37,537 bases of DNA from Micrococcaceae bacterium (GCA_030452125.1 JAKDMV010000017.1:1-37537); one strand, 5' to 3'; shown: positions 1 to 8,864, numbered from the stretch's first letter. Numbers and translations: made by a program. The notes: generated from the sequence alone by a model not told the origin.

Positions 1-191
1 CCACCGGGGTGTGCAGAACACGACCCGGAAGCGGGCCGGTGAGGGGCAAGAGAGCGGAACGGTGGGCCGTCGGCGCGGGGAAAACACCGCGCCGCGCCCA
101 CTGAACCGAAGCCGAAGCGGCGGCCTACCCCACAGCCGGCCCTCCATAACCCGAGGCACGCGTCGGCCCGGGGCGAGGAGCCGGACTCGTG

Positions 192-521
192 CTAGCCGGC
201 GATCGTGGTCAGCAGGAAAGCTGACGGCTCCGAAGCCAGGACGTTGTGGACGACGTCGGGGATCACATACAGCCCACCGTGGTTGATGATCTGCTCGCCC
301 TCGGCCCAACGAACCGTGACCGTCCCCTGCAGGACCAGCAGGGTGGCCGATTCGGGCTTGCTGTGGTCAGCCATTTCGGAACCGGCATCCAGCGCCAGCA
401 ATGTCTGGCGTAGCTTCCCGTCTTTCAACACCGCCGTGGCGCTGCGACCATGCGGGGCGGTCTTTGCCTTCTCCAGGTGCAGCGCGACGAGTTCGTCGAG
501 ATCGGCCTTGCTCACATGCAT
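192..521 (-). CDS. small cupin-fold protein
   Basis: Encodes about 109 residues with a single cupin-like beta-barrel pattern: a Gly-rich turn in VLQGTVTVRW and a second motif ending in VIPDVVHNVLA. The first cupin motif keeps one His (ADHSKPE) and a Glu but not the classical HxH pair, so metal binding is uncertain. Homologous small cupins in Micrococcales are of unknown function; I assign none. I chose the ATG at 521 (MHVSKADL), which follows a GTGGGA-like ribosome site closely. An upstream GTG at 530 and a downstream GTG at 515 are alternatives. It lies 100 bp downstream of glnE on the same strand, but the spacing does not prove an operon. Confidence 0.75.
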   Translation of the reverse strand: MHVSKADLDELVALHLEKAKTAPHGRSATAVLKDGKLRQTLLALDAGSEMADHSKPESATLLVLQGTVTVRWAEGEQIINHGGLYVIPDVVHNVLASEPSAFLLTTIAG

Positions 522-599
522 GATTCCCACTTTCGTTGTTCCGGAGCCGGACCCGGCGGCATTGGTGCCTCCACCATGGTCCCCTACCTTCCATTGTCA

Positions 600-614
600 C
601 CCCGCGTGACGGGG
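600..614 (-). terminator. possible stem-loop after glnE
   Basis: CCCCG, a CGTGA loop and CGGGG form a short perfect hairpin just downstream of the glnE stop. No T-run follows on the minus strand, so this may only be a pause or 3'-end stabilising structure. Confidence 0.3.
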
Positions 615-622
615 GGGCCACG

Positions 623-3600
623 TCAGTCGTGGCCGTTTTCCTCGAAACCGTAGAAGTGGCGTTCGAAGACGCTGCGGGCCCTGCGCGTGACCCGCCGGTA
701 GTCGTTTTCCAGTTCCGAGGCATTCCCCGCGGGATAACCGCACCACCGAGCGACGGCTTCCATGTCCCGCCATGACCGGGGGAGGACATCCGAGGCACGA
801 CCGGTACAGGCCACCGAGGCCCCCCGAATCTGGGTGGCCAGCAACCACGCCCGATCCAGCAGTTCGACGTCGCCCGGGGGCAACAACTCCAGCTCGGCCA
901 ACGCGGCCAGTGCCTCACGGGTGGAGGTGGTCCGTAGTTCGGGATGATCCTTGGCATGTTCGAGCTGGAGGAGTTGAACGAGCCACTCGACGTCGCTCAG
1001 GCCGCCACGTCCCAACTTCACGTGTCGGGTCGAATCCGCGCCACGCGGCAGCCGTTCGGCTTCCACCCGGGCCTTGACCCTGCGAATCTCACGCACCTCG
1101 TCCGGGGTGGCGCCCCGGCCGTACCGGACGCCGTCGACCAGGGTCATGAATTCCGCGGCCAGGCTGTCGGAACCAGCCATCGGCCGGGCCCGCAGGAGCG
1201 CCTGACGCTCCCATACCAGGGCCCAGCGGTCGTAGTAGCCGCGGAAGGACTCCAGCGACCGGGCCAGTGGACCGTTCTTCCCCTCCGGGCGCAGACCCGC
1301 GTCGACCACCAGCTTGGGTTCGGCGAGCACCGCAGGTTTCAGCGGTTGGGTGAGCAGTTTTCCCACATGGGCGAAGACCCGCAGTGCCTGCTGCTGCGCC
1401 TCCTGCGGATCTGCCCCCTCCAACGGCCGGTGGACATAGATGACATCGGCGTCGGACCCGTAACCGATCTCCCGGCCGCCCTGACGGCCCATGGCCACCA
1501 CCAGCAGGTCGGTCATCCGCCGGGTGGTCTCGAACTCGTGGCTTTCGGCCACCCGCAAAGCGGCCAGGACCGCTGCCCGGTCCACATCGGACAGGGCCCA
1601 ACCGATCTCGTCGATGCTCAGCAGGTTCGCCGAATCGGCCAAGGCGATCCGCAACAGCTCACGCCGACGGTTCAGACGCACCAGGCGCATGGCCGATTCC
1701 GGGTTGCCATGCCGTTTGAGCTTGGATTTGTTCTCCTGCCACAACTGGTCGAAGCTCAGTGGCCGCAATTCCCGGTCGTCCCCCAGCCAGGATGCCGATT
1801 CGGGGGACACCTCCAGCAGGTCGGTGATGAAACGCGAACCCGACAAGACATGGCAGAGCCGTTCGGCGGCCGCCTTCGAATCGCGCAGCATGCCCAGGTA
1901 CCAGTGCGACTCCCCCAACGCCTCACTCAAGCGACGGAAGCCCAGCAGGCCCGCGTCGGGGTCCACCCCCTCGGCCAACCATTCGAGCAGGACCGGCAGC
2001 AGCTGGCGCTGCAAGGCGGCACGACGACGCACCCCGGTGGTGAGCGCCTCGATATGGCGCATGGCCCCCTTCGGGTCGAGATACCCCAATGCAGCCAACC
2101 GGGCCTGGGCGGCCGTGGGCGAAAGCCTGACCTCGTCGGTGGACAGGTTCGACGCCGAGGCCAACAGCGGCCGGTAGAAGATCGACTCGTGCAGACGCCG
2201 GACCGAGCGCTTCGTGTTCTGCCATTGGCGGGTCAGTTCGTCGGCGGGTTTGCGACCGCTGACCGCTTTCCCCCCGGAGGCCCGGAACAGGACACGCAGT
2301 GCCTCCTCCTTGACCGGCATGAGGTGGGTCCGACGCATGTTGACCAACTGGAGCCGGTGCTCCAGCACCCTCAGATAGCGGTAGGCCTGGTCGAAGTCGG
2401 CCGCATCGGCGCGCCCGATGTACCCGCCCACGCTCAAGGCGGTGATGGCCGACGTCGTATCCCTCACCCGGAGGGTCTCGTCGACCCGGCCGTGCACCAG
2501 TTGCAGGAGCTGGACGGTGAATTCGACATCGCGCAATCCCCCCGGGCCCAACTTGAGCTGACGGGAACGTTCATCGGGGGAGATGTTCTCCAACACGCGT
2601 TTGCGCATCCCCTGGACCGATTCCACGAATCCGTCGCGTTCCGAGCAGTTCCAGATCATCGGTGCGACGGCTTCCTCGTAGCGACGCCCCAGTTCGATGT
2701 CTCCGGCGATGCACCGCGCCTTCAACAGGGCCTGGAACTCCCAGCTCTTGGCCCACCGGTCGTAGTAGGCCACATGCGAGGACAACGTCCTGGACAGGGC
2801 ACCGTCCTTGCCTTCGGGCCGTAGATTCGCATCGACCTCCCAGAGCGACGGCTCGGGGCCCGGGGAGTTGATGGCCCGGGAGATCCCGATGGCCAGGGTC
2901 GCGGCGATCTCGGCCGCACGGTCGTCGTCCAGGTCCTCCGCCTCGTGGACGTAGATGACGTCCACATCGGAAATGTAGTTCAGCTCCCAGGCCCCGCATT
3001 TGCCCATCCCGATGACGGCCAGATGCACGGCGGCCACCGCGTCGGCGGCGAACCGTTCGGCGGCTTCGAGCCGGGCGATGGCCAGGGCCCCGTCGACGGC
3101 GGCCCCTGCCAGGTCGGCGAGTTCGGCGGCCACGGCCGGCATGACGGCCGAAGGGTCTTCGGCCCCGACATCACGCAACGCCAGTTGGGCCAGTCCCGCC
3201 CGATAGGCCACGCGCAGGAGGGCATAGCCGTCCTTGCCCTCGTGGGTGGCCACCGGCAGCTCGTCGTCGGGATCGGCTCCCACCGCGCGCAGCATGCGCT
3301 GGCGCAACGTGCGGTACGGCACCTGACGCCACCCCTCGGGCGCCCCGGCAACGACGGCGGTATCGGAGTTCTCCGTGGGGGTGCCGGATTCCTCGTCCCC
3401 GTCGGAGACGTCCGGCCCGCTGGAGGGATCCAGCCCGGGGGCCTCCGGGCGGGTGTCATCGTCGGATGCCCCGGCGAAGGCCCCGGGGTCGGGGGCCTCG
3501 TCGCCGGGCCCCTCCTCTTGGGCGAAGATTCGGAGTTGTTCCGGATGCCTGACCAGGAAATCCCCGAGGGCCTCCGACGCCCCCAACAGGCGCAATACCG

Positions 3601-3820
3601 GGATCGCGGCGTCGACGTCGTGGAGCCGGTCCAGGATCCCCGGGGCCCGCTCGGCCAGACGCAGGACCAGCAACAGGGCCTGGTCCGGATCCGCGGCCGC
3701 CCGCAGACCGGCCAAGAGCGCGGCTTCATCGGCTCCCGCGAGGATCTCGTCCCCGAGGAACCGCTTGGCCCGCTCGACGTCGTCGAACCCGGCGGAAATC
3801 AGCTGTCGCGTCAGGCTCAC
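623..3820 (-). CDS. glnE: bifunctional glutamine synthetase adenylyltransferase/adenylyl-removing enzyme
   Basis: 1065 residues. GlnE adds AMP to, or removes it from, type I glutamine synthetase in response to nitrogen status, in the cytoplasm. The two homologous nucleotidyltransferase halves are visible: the N-terminal (adenylyl-removing) motif near residues 271-291 (GMGKCGAWELNY then SDVDVIYVH), and the C-terminal (adenylyltransferase) motif near 775-797 (GRQGGREIGYGSDADVIYV). Each half also repeats an LRPEGK...YYDRWA block. Start is GTG at 3820 (MSLTRQLIS), 9 bp after the glnA2 stop, so the two are very probably co-transcribed. Odd point: residues about 101-160 are an acidic Asp/Glu/Pro/Ser-rich low-complexity insertion between helical segments of the N-terminal half. 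Strong family match. Confidence 0.97.
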   Translation of the reverse strand: MSLTRQLISAGFDDVERAKRFLGDEILAGADEAALLAGLRAAADPDQALLLVLRLAERAPGILDRLHDVDAAIPVLRLLGASEALGDFLVRHPEQLRIFAQEEGPGDEAPDPGAFAGASDDDTRPEAPGLDPSSGPDVSDGDEESGTPTENSDTAVVAGAPEGWRQVPYRTLRQRMLRAVGADPDDELPVATHEGKDGYALLRVAYRAGLAQLALRDVGAEDPSAVMPAVAAELADLAGAAVDGALAIARLEAAERFAADAVAAVHLAVIGMGKCGAWELNYISDVDVIYVHEAEDLDDDRAAEIAATLAIGISRAINSPGPEPSLWEVDANLRPEGKDGALSRTLSSHVAYYDRWAKSWEFQALLKARCIAGDIELGRRYEEAVAPMIWNCSERDGFVESVQGMRKRVLENISPDERSRQLKLGPGGLRDVEFTVQLLQLVHGRVDETLRVRDTTSAITALSVGGYIGRADAADFDQAYRYLRVLEHRLQLVNMRRTHLMPVKEEALRVLFRASGGKAVSGRKPADELTRQWQNTKRSVRRLHESIFYRPLLASASNLSTDEVRLSPTAAQARLAALGYLDPKGAMRHIEALTTGVRRRAALQRQLLPVLLEWLAEGVDPDAGLLGFRRLSEALGESHWYLGMLRDSKAAAERLCHVLSGSRFITDLLEVSPESASWLGDDRELRPLSFDQLWQENKSKLKRHGNPESAMRLVRLNRRRELLRIALADSANLLSIDEIGWALSDVDRAAVLAALRVAESHEFETTRRMTDLLVVAMGRQGGREIGYGSDADVIYVHRPLEGADPQEAQQQALRVFAHVGKLLTQPLKPAVLAEPKLVVDAGLRPEGKNGPLARSLESFRGYYDRWALVWERQALLRARPMAGSDSLAAEFMTLVDGVRYGRGATPDEVREIRRVKARVEAERLPRGADSTRHVKLGRGGLSDVEWLVQLLQLEHAKDHPELRTTSTREALAALAELELLPPGDVELLDRAWLLATQIRGASVACTGRASDVLPRSWRDMEAVARWCGYPAGNASELENDYRRVTRRARSVFERHFYGFEENGHD

Positions 3821-3829
3821 GGAATCCGC

Positions 3830-5170
3830 CTAGAGGATGCCGAGGTAGCGGGAGGTCTCGAAGGGGCTGACGTATTGGCGGTACTCGTTCCATTCATCCT
3901 GCTTATTGCGCAGGAACGAGTCGAAGACCTGCTCACCCAGGATGCCCGCGACCAGTTCGGAGTCCTCCATGCTGCGGATGGCATCGTGCAACGATCCCGG
4001 CAGCGGGGCATGGCCCATCGCCCGGCGTTCGGCGGCGCTGAGGCCCCAGACGTCGTCGTCGGTCGCAGGAGCGAGTTCGTAGCCCTCTTCGATGCCCTTC
4101 AGCCCGGCGCCGAGGATGACGGCATAGGCCAGATACGGGTTGGCGGCGGAGTCGATGCCCCGGTATTCCACCCGCGCCGACTGGCCCTTATTCGGCTTGT
4201 ACAACGGCACCCGGACCAGGGCCGAGCGGTTGTTATGGCCCCAGGACAGGTGGCTCGGTGCCTCTCCGCCGCCCCAGAGGCGCTTATAGGAGTTCACGAA
4301 CTGGTTGGTGATGGCGGTGAACTCGGGGGCATGGTGAAGGATCCCGGCGATGAACTGCCGGGCCGTCTGCGAGAGCTGGTATTCCTGCCCTGCTTCGAAG
4401 AACGCGTTCGAATCACCTTCGAACAGCGAAAAGTGGGTGTGCATCCCGGAACCGGGGTGGCGGGAGAAGGGTTTGGGCATGAACGTCGCGTAGATCCCCT
4501 GCTGCAGCGCCACCTCCTTGATGACGGTCCGGAACGTCATGATGTTATCGGCGGTCTGCAACGCATCGGCATAGCGCAGATCGATCTCGTTCTGGCCGGG
4601 ACCGGTCTCGTGGTGGCTGAACTCCACGGAGATGCCCACCGCCTCGAGCATGGTCACCGCACGACGACGGAAATCCTGCCCGACGCCACCGGTCACGTGA
4701 TCGAAGTAGCCGCCGTAGTCCACGGGGATCGGTTCACCGTTGTCGCCCAGGTCATCGGACTTCAGCAGGTAGAACTCCACCTCGGGGTGGGTGTAGCAGG
4801 TGAACCCCTGGTCCGCCGCGGCCGCCAACTGGCGTTTGAGCACATGCCGGGGATCCGCCGGGGATGGTTCACCTTCCGGGGTCAGGATGTCGCAAAACAT
4901 GCGTGAGGTCGGTTCGATCTCCCCGCGCCAGGGCAGGATCTGGAACGTCGAGGGATCCGGCTGGGCGAGCATGTCTGATTCGTAGATCCGCGACAGGCCC
5001 TCGATGGAAGAACCGTCGAACCCCAGTCCCTCCTCGAACGCGCCCTCCACCTCGGCCGGGGCCAACGCCACCGACTTCAGCGATCCGACCACGTCGGTGA
5101 ACCACATGCGTACGAAGCGCACGTCGCGCTCCTCAATGGTCCTGAGCACCAATTCCTGCTGGCGGTCCAT
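3830..5170 (-). CDS. glnA2: type I glutamine synthetase, GlnA2 class
   Basis: 446 residues, a cytoplasmic ATP-dependent glutamate-ammonia ligase by family. Visible motifs are GFDGSS (50-55), HPEVEF (128-133), SGMHTHFS (241-248) and NQFVNSYKRL (289-298). The loop that carries the adenylylated Tyr in GlnA1-type enzymes reads DDVWGLSAAER (372-382), without Tyr, so this paralogue should not be controlled by its neighbour GlnE. Length and position next to glnE match mycobacterial GlnA2. I chose ATG 5170 because GAGGAG lies just upstream; the frame stays open further, but that extension (Arg-rich) does not look like this family. It could also act on glutamine-like substrates, since GlnA2-like proteins vary in activity. 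Confidence 0.93.
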   Translation of the reverse strand: MDRQQELVLRTIEERDVRFVRMWFTDVVGSLKSVALAPAEVEGAFEEGLGFDGSSIEGLSRIYESDMLAQPDPSTFQILPWRGEIEPTSRMFCDILTPEGEPSPADPRHVLKRQLAAAADQGFTCYTHPEVEFYLLKSDDLGDNGEPIPVDYGGYFDHVTGGVGQDFRRRAVTMLEAVGISVEFSHHETGPGQNEIDLRYADALQTADNIMTFRTVIKEVALQQGIYATFMPKPFSRHPGSGMHTHFSLFEGDSNAFFEAGQEYQLSQTARQFIAGILHHAPEFTAITNQFVNSYKRLWGGGEAPSHLSWGHNNRSALVRVPLYKPNKGQSARVEYRGIDSAANPYLAYAVILGAGLKGIEEGYELAPATDDDVWGLSAAERRAMGHAPLPGSLHDAIRSMEDSELVAGILGEQVFDSFLRNKQDEWNEYRQYVSPFETSRYLGIL

Positions 5171-5234
5171 ATGCGTCGCTCCTCGTCTGATCCGGCGAAT
5201 GCTGCGGTGGTTCCGGGCCGTTCCACCGCGCTCA

Positions 5235-5240
5235 ACACTA
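5235..5240 (-). promoter_or_regulatory. possible -10 element for glnA2-glnE
   Basis: Minus-strand TAGTGT fits the actinobacterial TANNNT pattern and would give a leader of about 58 nt. No good -35 is visible at 16-18 bp. I see no clear GlnR- or AmtR-like operator in this divergent gap. Confidence 0.3.
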
Positions 5241-5285
5241 CTCGGAATCCGTGTACGTCCCAGTGTCCCGGCCCACCGGTGACGT

Positions 5286-5291
5286 ATCGTG
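5286..5291 (+). promoter_or_regulatory. -10 element, leaderless panB start
   Basis: TATCGT (TANNNT) ends 6 bp before the ATG at 5298, and no Shine-Dalgarno sequence precedes any candidate start. This suggests transcription starts at or next to the initiation codon. The -35 is poor. Confidence 0.4.
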
Positions 5292-5297
5292 ATGGAC

Positions 5298-6152
5298 ATG
5301 TCGCACGAACAACCCTCCCCCTACGACTCCGGTCAGTCCACTACCCCGCCCCCGGCCGGCGGCAGGGTCCGCATCGGCCACCTGGCCCGCGCCAAGGCCG
5401 AAGGCCGCCGCTTCGCCATGCTGACCGCCTACGACCAGTACGCCGCATCGATCTTCGACGAGTCGGGCATCGAGGTGCTGCTCGTGGGTGACTCCGCGGC
5501 GAACAACGTCATGGGCTATTCGACCACCCTGCCCATCACCTTGGACGAGATGACCGTCTTCGCCCGCTCCGTGACCGCCGGGGCCCGGCGCAGCCTGGTC
5601 GTCTGCGATCTACCCTTCGGCAGCTTCGAGGCCTCCCCGCAGCTCGCCGTCGAATCGTCGGTCCGGCTGATGAAGGAAACGGGCATCCATGCAGTGAAGA
5701 TGGAGGGCACCGCCCGCCGGGCCGAACACGTCCGTGCGGTGGTCGACGCCGGCATCCCGGTCATGGCCCATATCGGGTTCACCCCGCAGGCCGAACACGC
5801 CCTCGGCGGCTATAAGGTCCAGGGGCGCGGTGATGCCGCCCAGCAGCTCATCGACGATGCCACCGCACTCCAGGAAGCCGGGGCGTTCTGCGTCCTGATG
5901 GAGATGGTCCCCGCCGACGTCGCAGCGACCGTCGACGCGGCCGTGTCGGTGCCCACGATCGGCATCGGGGCCGGGGCCGGGACCACCGGCCAGGTCCTGG
6001 TCTGGCAGGACATGCTGGGCCTGAACCCGGGCAAGCTGCCGCGCTTCGTGAAGAAATATGCCGATCTGCGCCAGGTCATGGGCGATGCGGCCGCCGCCTA
6101 CCACCGGGACGTCGTCGAGGGGACCTTCCCCGCCGAGGAACACGGCTTCTAG
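5298..6152 (+). CDS. panB: 3-methyl-2-oxobutanoate hydroxymethyltransferase (PanB)
   Basis: Catalyses the first committed step of pantothenate synthesis, transferring a hydroxymethyl group from methylene-THF to 2-oxoisovalerate. The family pattern runs throughout: MLTAYDQYAASIFDE, VLLVGDSAANNVMGY, VCDLPFGSF, AVKMEG, MAHIGFTPQ and a GIGAGAGTTGQVLV block. The metal-binding aspartates in VGDS and CDLPF are present. About 284 residues from ATG 5298; ATG 5292 and GTG 5289 are in frame and also possible. I prefer 5298 because a -10 element ends 6 bp before it. It is transcribed divergently from glnA2. Its stop abuts the stop of the small convergent gene at 6153. Confidence 0.95.
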   Translation: MSHEQPSPYDSGQSTTPPPAGGRVRIGHLARAKAEGRRFAMLTAYDQYAASIFDESGIEVLLVGDSAANNVMGYSTTLPITLDEMTVFARSVTAGARRSLVVCDLPFGSFEASPQLAVESSVRLMKETGIHAVKMEGTARRAEHVRAVVDAGIPVMAHIGFTPQAEHALGGYKVQGRGDAAQQLIDDATALQEAGAFCVLMEMVPADVAATVDAAVSVPTIGIGAGAGTTGQVLVWQDMLGLNPGKLPRFVKKYADLRQVMGDAAAAYHRDVVEGTFPAEEHGF

Positions 6153-6338
6153 CTAGTCCTCGTCGTCGTCCCAGGCCTCGTTGTTCCGGGCCACCTGGGA
6201 CAGCGCGCCCTGGGCCTCCTCGCGGGTGTCGTACGGGCCCAGGAGTTGCGACCAGTCCGACTGCGGGCCTGATTCGACCTGCTTGGTGTTGACGTTGAAC
6301 CAGAAGTTGCCGCCCGGGGTTCCACTGCCATCGCTCAT
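6153..6338 (-). CDS. small SPOR-like acidic-tailed protein
   Basis: 61 residues. The core reads like a short conserved actinobacterial family: a Trp-containing strand ([12 protein letters not shown]), then [15 protein letters not shown], which resembles the SPOR repeat fold, and an acidic WDDDED end. No signal peptide or membrane segment. I chose ATG 6338 because AGAGGT sits just upstream; the frame extends to 6452 but that part lacks family character. The annotated homologues are of unknown function; a peptidoglycan-binding role for SPOR domains is known only for exported proteins, which this is not. Confidence 0.8.
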   Translation of the reverse strand: MSDGSGTPGGNFWFNVNTKQVESGPQSDWSQLLGPYDTREEAQGALSQVARNNEAWDDDED

Positions 6339-6422
6339 GCCGTACCTCTTTCTTTCGGTTCCCCGACGCAGGGTCGGGCTCAGCTGGGGAGCCCACCATA
6401 CTCCGGGCGGCGAAGATGGCGA

Positions 6423-6428
6423 TAGGAT
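6423..6428 (+). promoter_or_regulatory. -10 element, leaderless map start
   Basis: TAGGAT lies 7 bp before the map ATG at 6436, and there is no Shine-Dalgarno sequence between them. The arrangement predicts an mRNA that begins at the A of the start codon. No convincing -35. Confidence 0.55.
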
Positions 6429-6435
6429 CAAGAAC

Positions 6436-7311
6436 ATGCCACGTACGTCCACAGCCCCCCTTGGAAACCTCGTCCCCGGAACCCCGACGCCGCAGCGTCA
6501 TGTTCCGGCCTCGATCACCCGTCCCGAATATGTCGGCAAGCCGGCCCCGGCGAAATTCGAGGGTTCCGAGGTGAAGTCCCCCGAGACCGTTGAACGGATC
6601 CGCCACGCCTCGAAGATCGCGGCGGAGGCCCTGCAACTGGTCGGGCAGGCCGTCGTCCCCGGCGTCACCACCGACGAGCTGGACCGGGTCGGCCACGACT
6701 ACCTGATCAGCCACGGGGCCTACCCCTCCACGTTGGGCTACCGCGGCTTCAGCAAGTCCCTGTGCTCCTCGATCAACGAAGTCATCTGCCACGGCATCCC
6801 CGACACCACCGTGGTGCAGGACGGGGACATCGTGAACATCGACATCACCGCCTACATCAACGGCGTCCATGGCGACACGAACGCCACCTTCCTGGCCGGG
6901 GACGTCGACGAGGATTCCCGTCTGCTGGTCGAACGGACCGAGGAGTCCCTGCGTCGGGCGATCAAGGCCGTCATGCCAGGACGCGAGATCAATGTCATCG
7001 GCCGGACGATTTCCGCCTACGCGAAGCGCTTCGGCTACGGCGTCGTCCGCGATTTCACCGGCCACGGCGTCGGCGAGGCCTTCCACACCGGTCTGATCAT
7101 CCCGCACTACGACGCAGCGCCTGCCTACTCACGACTCATCGAATCCGGGATGGTCTTCACCATCGAACCGATGCTCACGCTCGGGAAGGTCGACTGGGAC
7201 ATGTGGGACGACGGCTGGACGGCCGTGACGCGCGACCGCAAACGCACCGCCCAGTTCGAGCACACCCTCCTGGTCACCGACCAGGGCGCCGAAATCCTGA
7301 CCGTGGCCTGA
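6436..7311 (+). CDS. map: methionine aminopeptidase, type I
   Basis: 291 residues; removes initiator Met from nascent proteins. The five metal ligands are present and spaced as in the family: Asp136, Asp147, His210, Glu244 and Glu275 (in [31 protein letters not shown] and QFEHT). The N-terminal extension of about 45 residues, with [18 protein letters not shown], is typical of the actinobacterial MapB-like subclass. ATG 6436 is supported by the -10 element 7 bp upstream; the frame is open further but without family similarity. ppgK follows after 32 bp and is likely co-transcribed. Confidence 0.96.
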   Translation: MPRTSTAPLGNLVPGTPTPQRHVPASITRPEYVGKPAPAKFEGSEVKSPETVERIRHASKIAAEALQLVGQAVVPGVTTDELDRVGHDYLISHGAYPSTLGYRGFSKSLCSSINEVICHGIPDTTVVQDGDIVNIDITAYINGVHGDTNATFLAGDVDEDSRLLVERTEESLRRAIKAVMPGREINVIGRTISAYAKRFGYGVVRDFTGHGVGEAFHTGLIIPHYDAAPAYSRLIESGMVFTIEPMLTLGKVDWDMWDDGWTAVTRDRKRTAQFEHTLLVTDQGAEILTVA

Positions 7312-7343
7312 CCCGGCCCTCCCATCCCCCGCTGAGGAGCACC

Positions 7344-8150
7344 ATGTCGAAGGACGAGAAAAGCAAGAAGAACACGGTTTCCACTGCCATCGGCGTGGAT
7401 ATCGGCGGCACAGGGATCAAAGGCGGCATCGTCGACCTGAAGAAGGGCAAGCTGCTCGGCTCGCGGTACCGCATCGATACCCCGACCCCCTCCACCCCGC
7501 AGGCCGTGGCCGAGGTCGTCCGGCAGATCCTCGAGGAACTCGGCACCCGGGACAAGGCCCCGGCCACAGACGCCCCGGTGGGCATCACCTTCCCGGCGAT
7601 CATCCACGAAGGCGTGGCGCTCTCGGCAGCCAACGTCGACAAATCCTGGATCGACACGGATGTCGACACGCTCTTCACCGACGTGCTCCAACGCCCCGTC
7701 CAGGTCATGAACGACGCCGACGCCGCGGGACTGGCCGAAGCCAGGTACGGGGCCGGGGCCGGGGTCAAGGGCTCCGTCATGCTCATCACGCTCGGCACCG
7801 GCATCGGATCGGGGCTGGTCCACAACGGCGTCCTGGTCCCGAACCTGGAACTCGGGCACCTGGAAATCGACGGGTACGACGCCGAAACCCAGGCCTCCGC
7901 CTCGGCCCGCGAACGCGATGGCTTGTCCTGGGAGGACTACGCGGTGCGGCTTCAGCGCTACTTCTCCCACGTGGAGTTCCTCTTTTCCCCGCGGCTCTTC
8001 GTGGTGGGCGGCGGGATCTCCAAGCGTTCGGAGGACTTCCTGCCCCAGCTCAAGCTCCGCACCCCGATCGAACCGGCACATCTGAAGAACAATGCCGGCA
8101 TTGTCGGTGGTGCACTGCAGTCGGCCATCCACCACGGCCTCCACGACTAG
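7344..8150 (+). CDS. ppgK: polyphosphate glucokinase
   Basis: 268 residues. Phosphorylates glucose with polyphosphate (and usually ATP) to feed glycolysis. ROK/hexokinase-fold signatures: GVDIGGTGIKGGIVD (17-31), GITFPAII, VMNDADAAGLAEARYG, and the phosphate loop LITLGTGIGSGLVHNG followed by LELGHLEIDG. The C-terminal VVGGGISK segment completes the second lobe. Length equals characterised actinobacterial PPGKs. ATG 7344 follows GAGGAG with 4 bp spacing. Downstream of map on the same strand. Confidence 0.95.
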   Translation: MSKDEKSKKNTVSTAIGVDIGGTGIKGGIVDLKKGKLLGSRYRIDTPTPSTPQAVAEVVRQILEELGTRDKAPATDAPVGITFPAIIHEGVALSAANVDKSWIDTDVDTLFTDVLQRPVQVMNDADAAGLAEARYGAGAGVKGSVMLITLGTGIGSGLVHNGVLVPNLELGHLEIDGYDAETQASASARERDGLSWEDYAVRLQRYFSHVEFLFSPRLFVVGGGISKRSEDFLPQLKLRTPIEPAHLKNNAGIVGGALQSAIHHGLHD

Positions 8151-8187
8151 CCTGCCGGCCGGCAGGGCCGGATGCGGCGGCGGGAAG

Positions 8188-8220
8188 CCGTCGGGTCCGG
8201 GACCCTGCGGTTCCTTATTC
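8188..8220 (+). terminator. terminator after map-ppgK
   Basis: Stem CCG-tc-GGGTC, loop cgg, GACCC-tg-CGG, then TTCCTTATTC. It overlaps the 3' end of the convergent nrdR gene. A separate 16-bp palindrome, CCTGCCGGCCGGCAGG (8153-8168), lies just upstream and may help stop both transcripts. Confidence 0.45.
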
Positions 8221-8706
8221 GGCGGTCAGGGGACGCTGATGGGCGGCGTCGGGGCGCGGCTGGCCTTCACTGCGCAGCTTGGCGATCGCGCTTTCGAAAT
8301 CCTCGAGCGACTCGAAGCCCTGGTAGACGCTGGCGAACCGCAGGTAGGCGACCTGGTCCAGCTTCTGTAGCGGGCCCAGGATCGCCAATCCGACCTCGTT
8401 GGCGTTGATCTCCGCGGCGCCCGAGGCCCTGACGCTTTCTTCGACTTCCTGGGCAAGCAGCGCCAGGTCGTCATCGGTGACCGGCCGGCCCTGGCACGCC
8501 TTGCCCACCCCGGAGATGACTTTGGCGCGATCGAAGGGTTCGGCGACGCCGGATCGCTTGACGACATTCAGGCTCGTCGTTTCCAAGGTCGTGAACCGTC
8601 GTTCGCAAGAGCTGCAGAGACGACGCCGGCGGATGGACGAACCGTCTTCGGTCAGCCGGCTGTCAACGACCCGGGAGTCGGAGTTCCTGCAAAATGGGCA
8701 ACGCAT
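8215..8706 (-). CDS. nrdR: ribonucleotide reductase repressor NrdR
   Basis: 163 residues. NrdR senses (d)ATP and represses ribonucleotide reductase genes. The N-terminal zinc ribbon has Cys3, Cys6, Cys31 and Cys34 (MRCPFC and CSSC). An ATP-cone domain follows from about residue 48 ([16 protein letters not shown]). Start ATG 8706 gives the invariant MRCPFC N-terminus and is preceded by AGGAAAGGTGGA. Its nrd targets are not in this window. It lies downstream of hisD, with a gap of 174 bp. Confidence 0.97.
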   Translation of the reverse strand: MRCPFCRNSDSRVVDSRLTEDGSSIRRRRLCSSCERRFTTLETTSLNVVKRSGVAEPFDRAKVISGVGKACQGRPVTDDDLALLAQEVEESVRASGAAEINANEVGLAILGPLQKLDQVAYLRFASVYQGFESLEDFESAIAKLRSEGQPRPDAAHQRPLTAE

Positions 8707-8840
8707 CCACTCCACCTTTCCTGGGGTCATGGGCCGGACTTCGGACCCGGCTACGTGATCAAGGACATGGTCACGGCAGCACCATCATGTCATGTTCGGA
8801 GCCCCTCGACGTGTCGAAGGCCACCAGGACGCCCTGTGTA

Positions 8841-8864
8841 GGCCCCGCCCCGGGACCCGGGGCC
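8841..8864 (-). terminator. hairpin downstream of hisD
   Basis: GGCCCCG and CGGGGCC form a 7-bp stem 17 bp after the hisD stop. No T-run follows, so intrinsic termination is uncertain. Confidence 0.35.

Noticed and set aside
11-286. Plus-strand frame of 91 codons at the left end
   Set aside because: Arg/Gly/Ser-rich and overlaps the cupin gene antisense; a GGCGCGG/CCGCGCC hairpin at 72-93 is present, but without a T-run or a gene to assign it to.
944-4906. Long open frames on the plus strand opposite glnE and glnA2 (626 and 653 codons)
   Set aside because: Composition is typical of the antisense of GC-rich genes, with no recognisable domain, and glnE/glnA2 explain the region fully.
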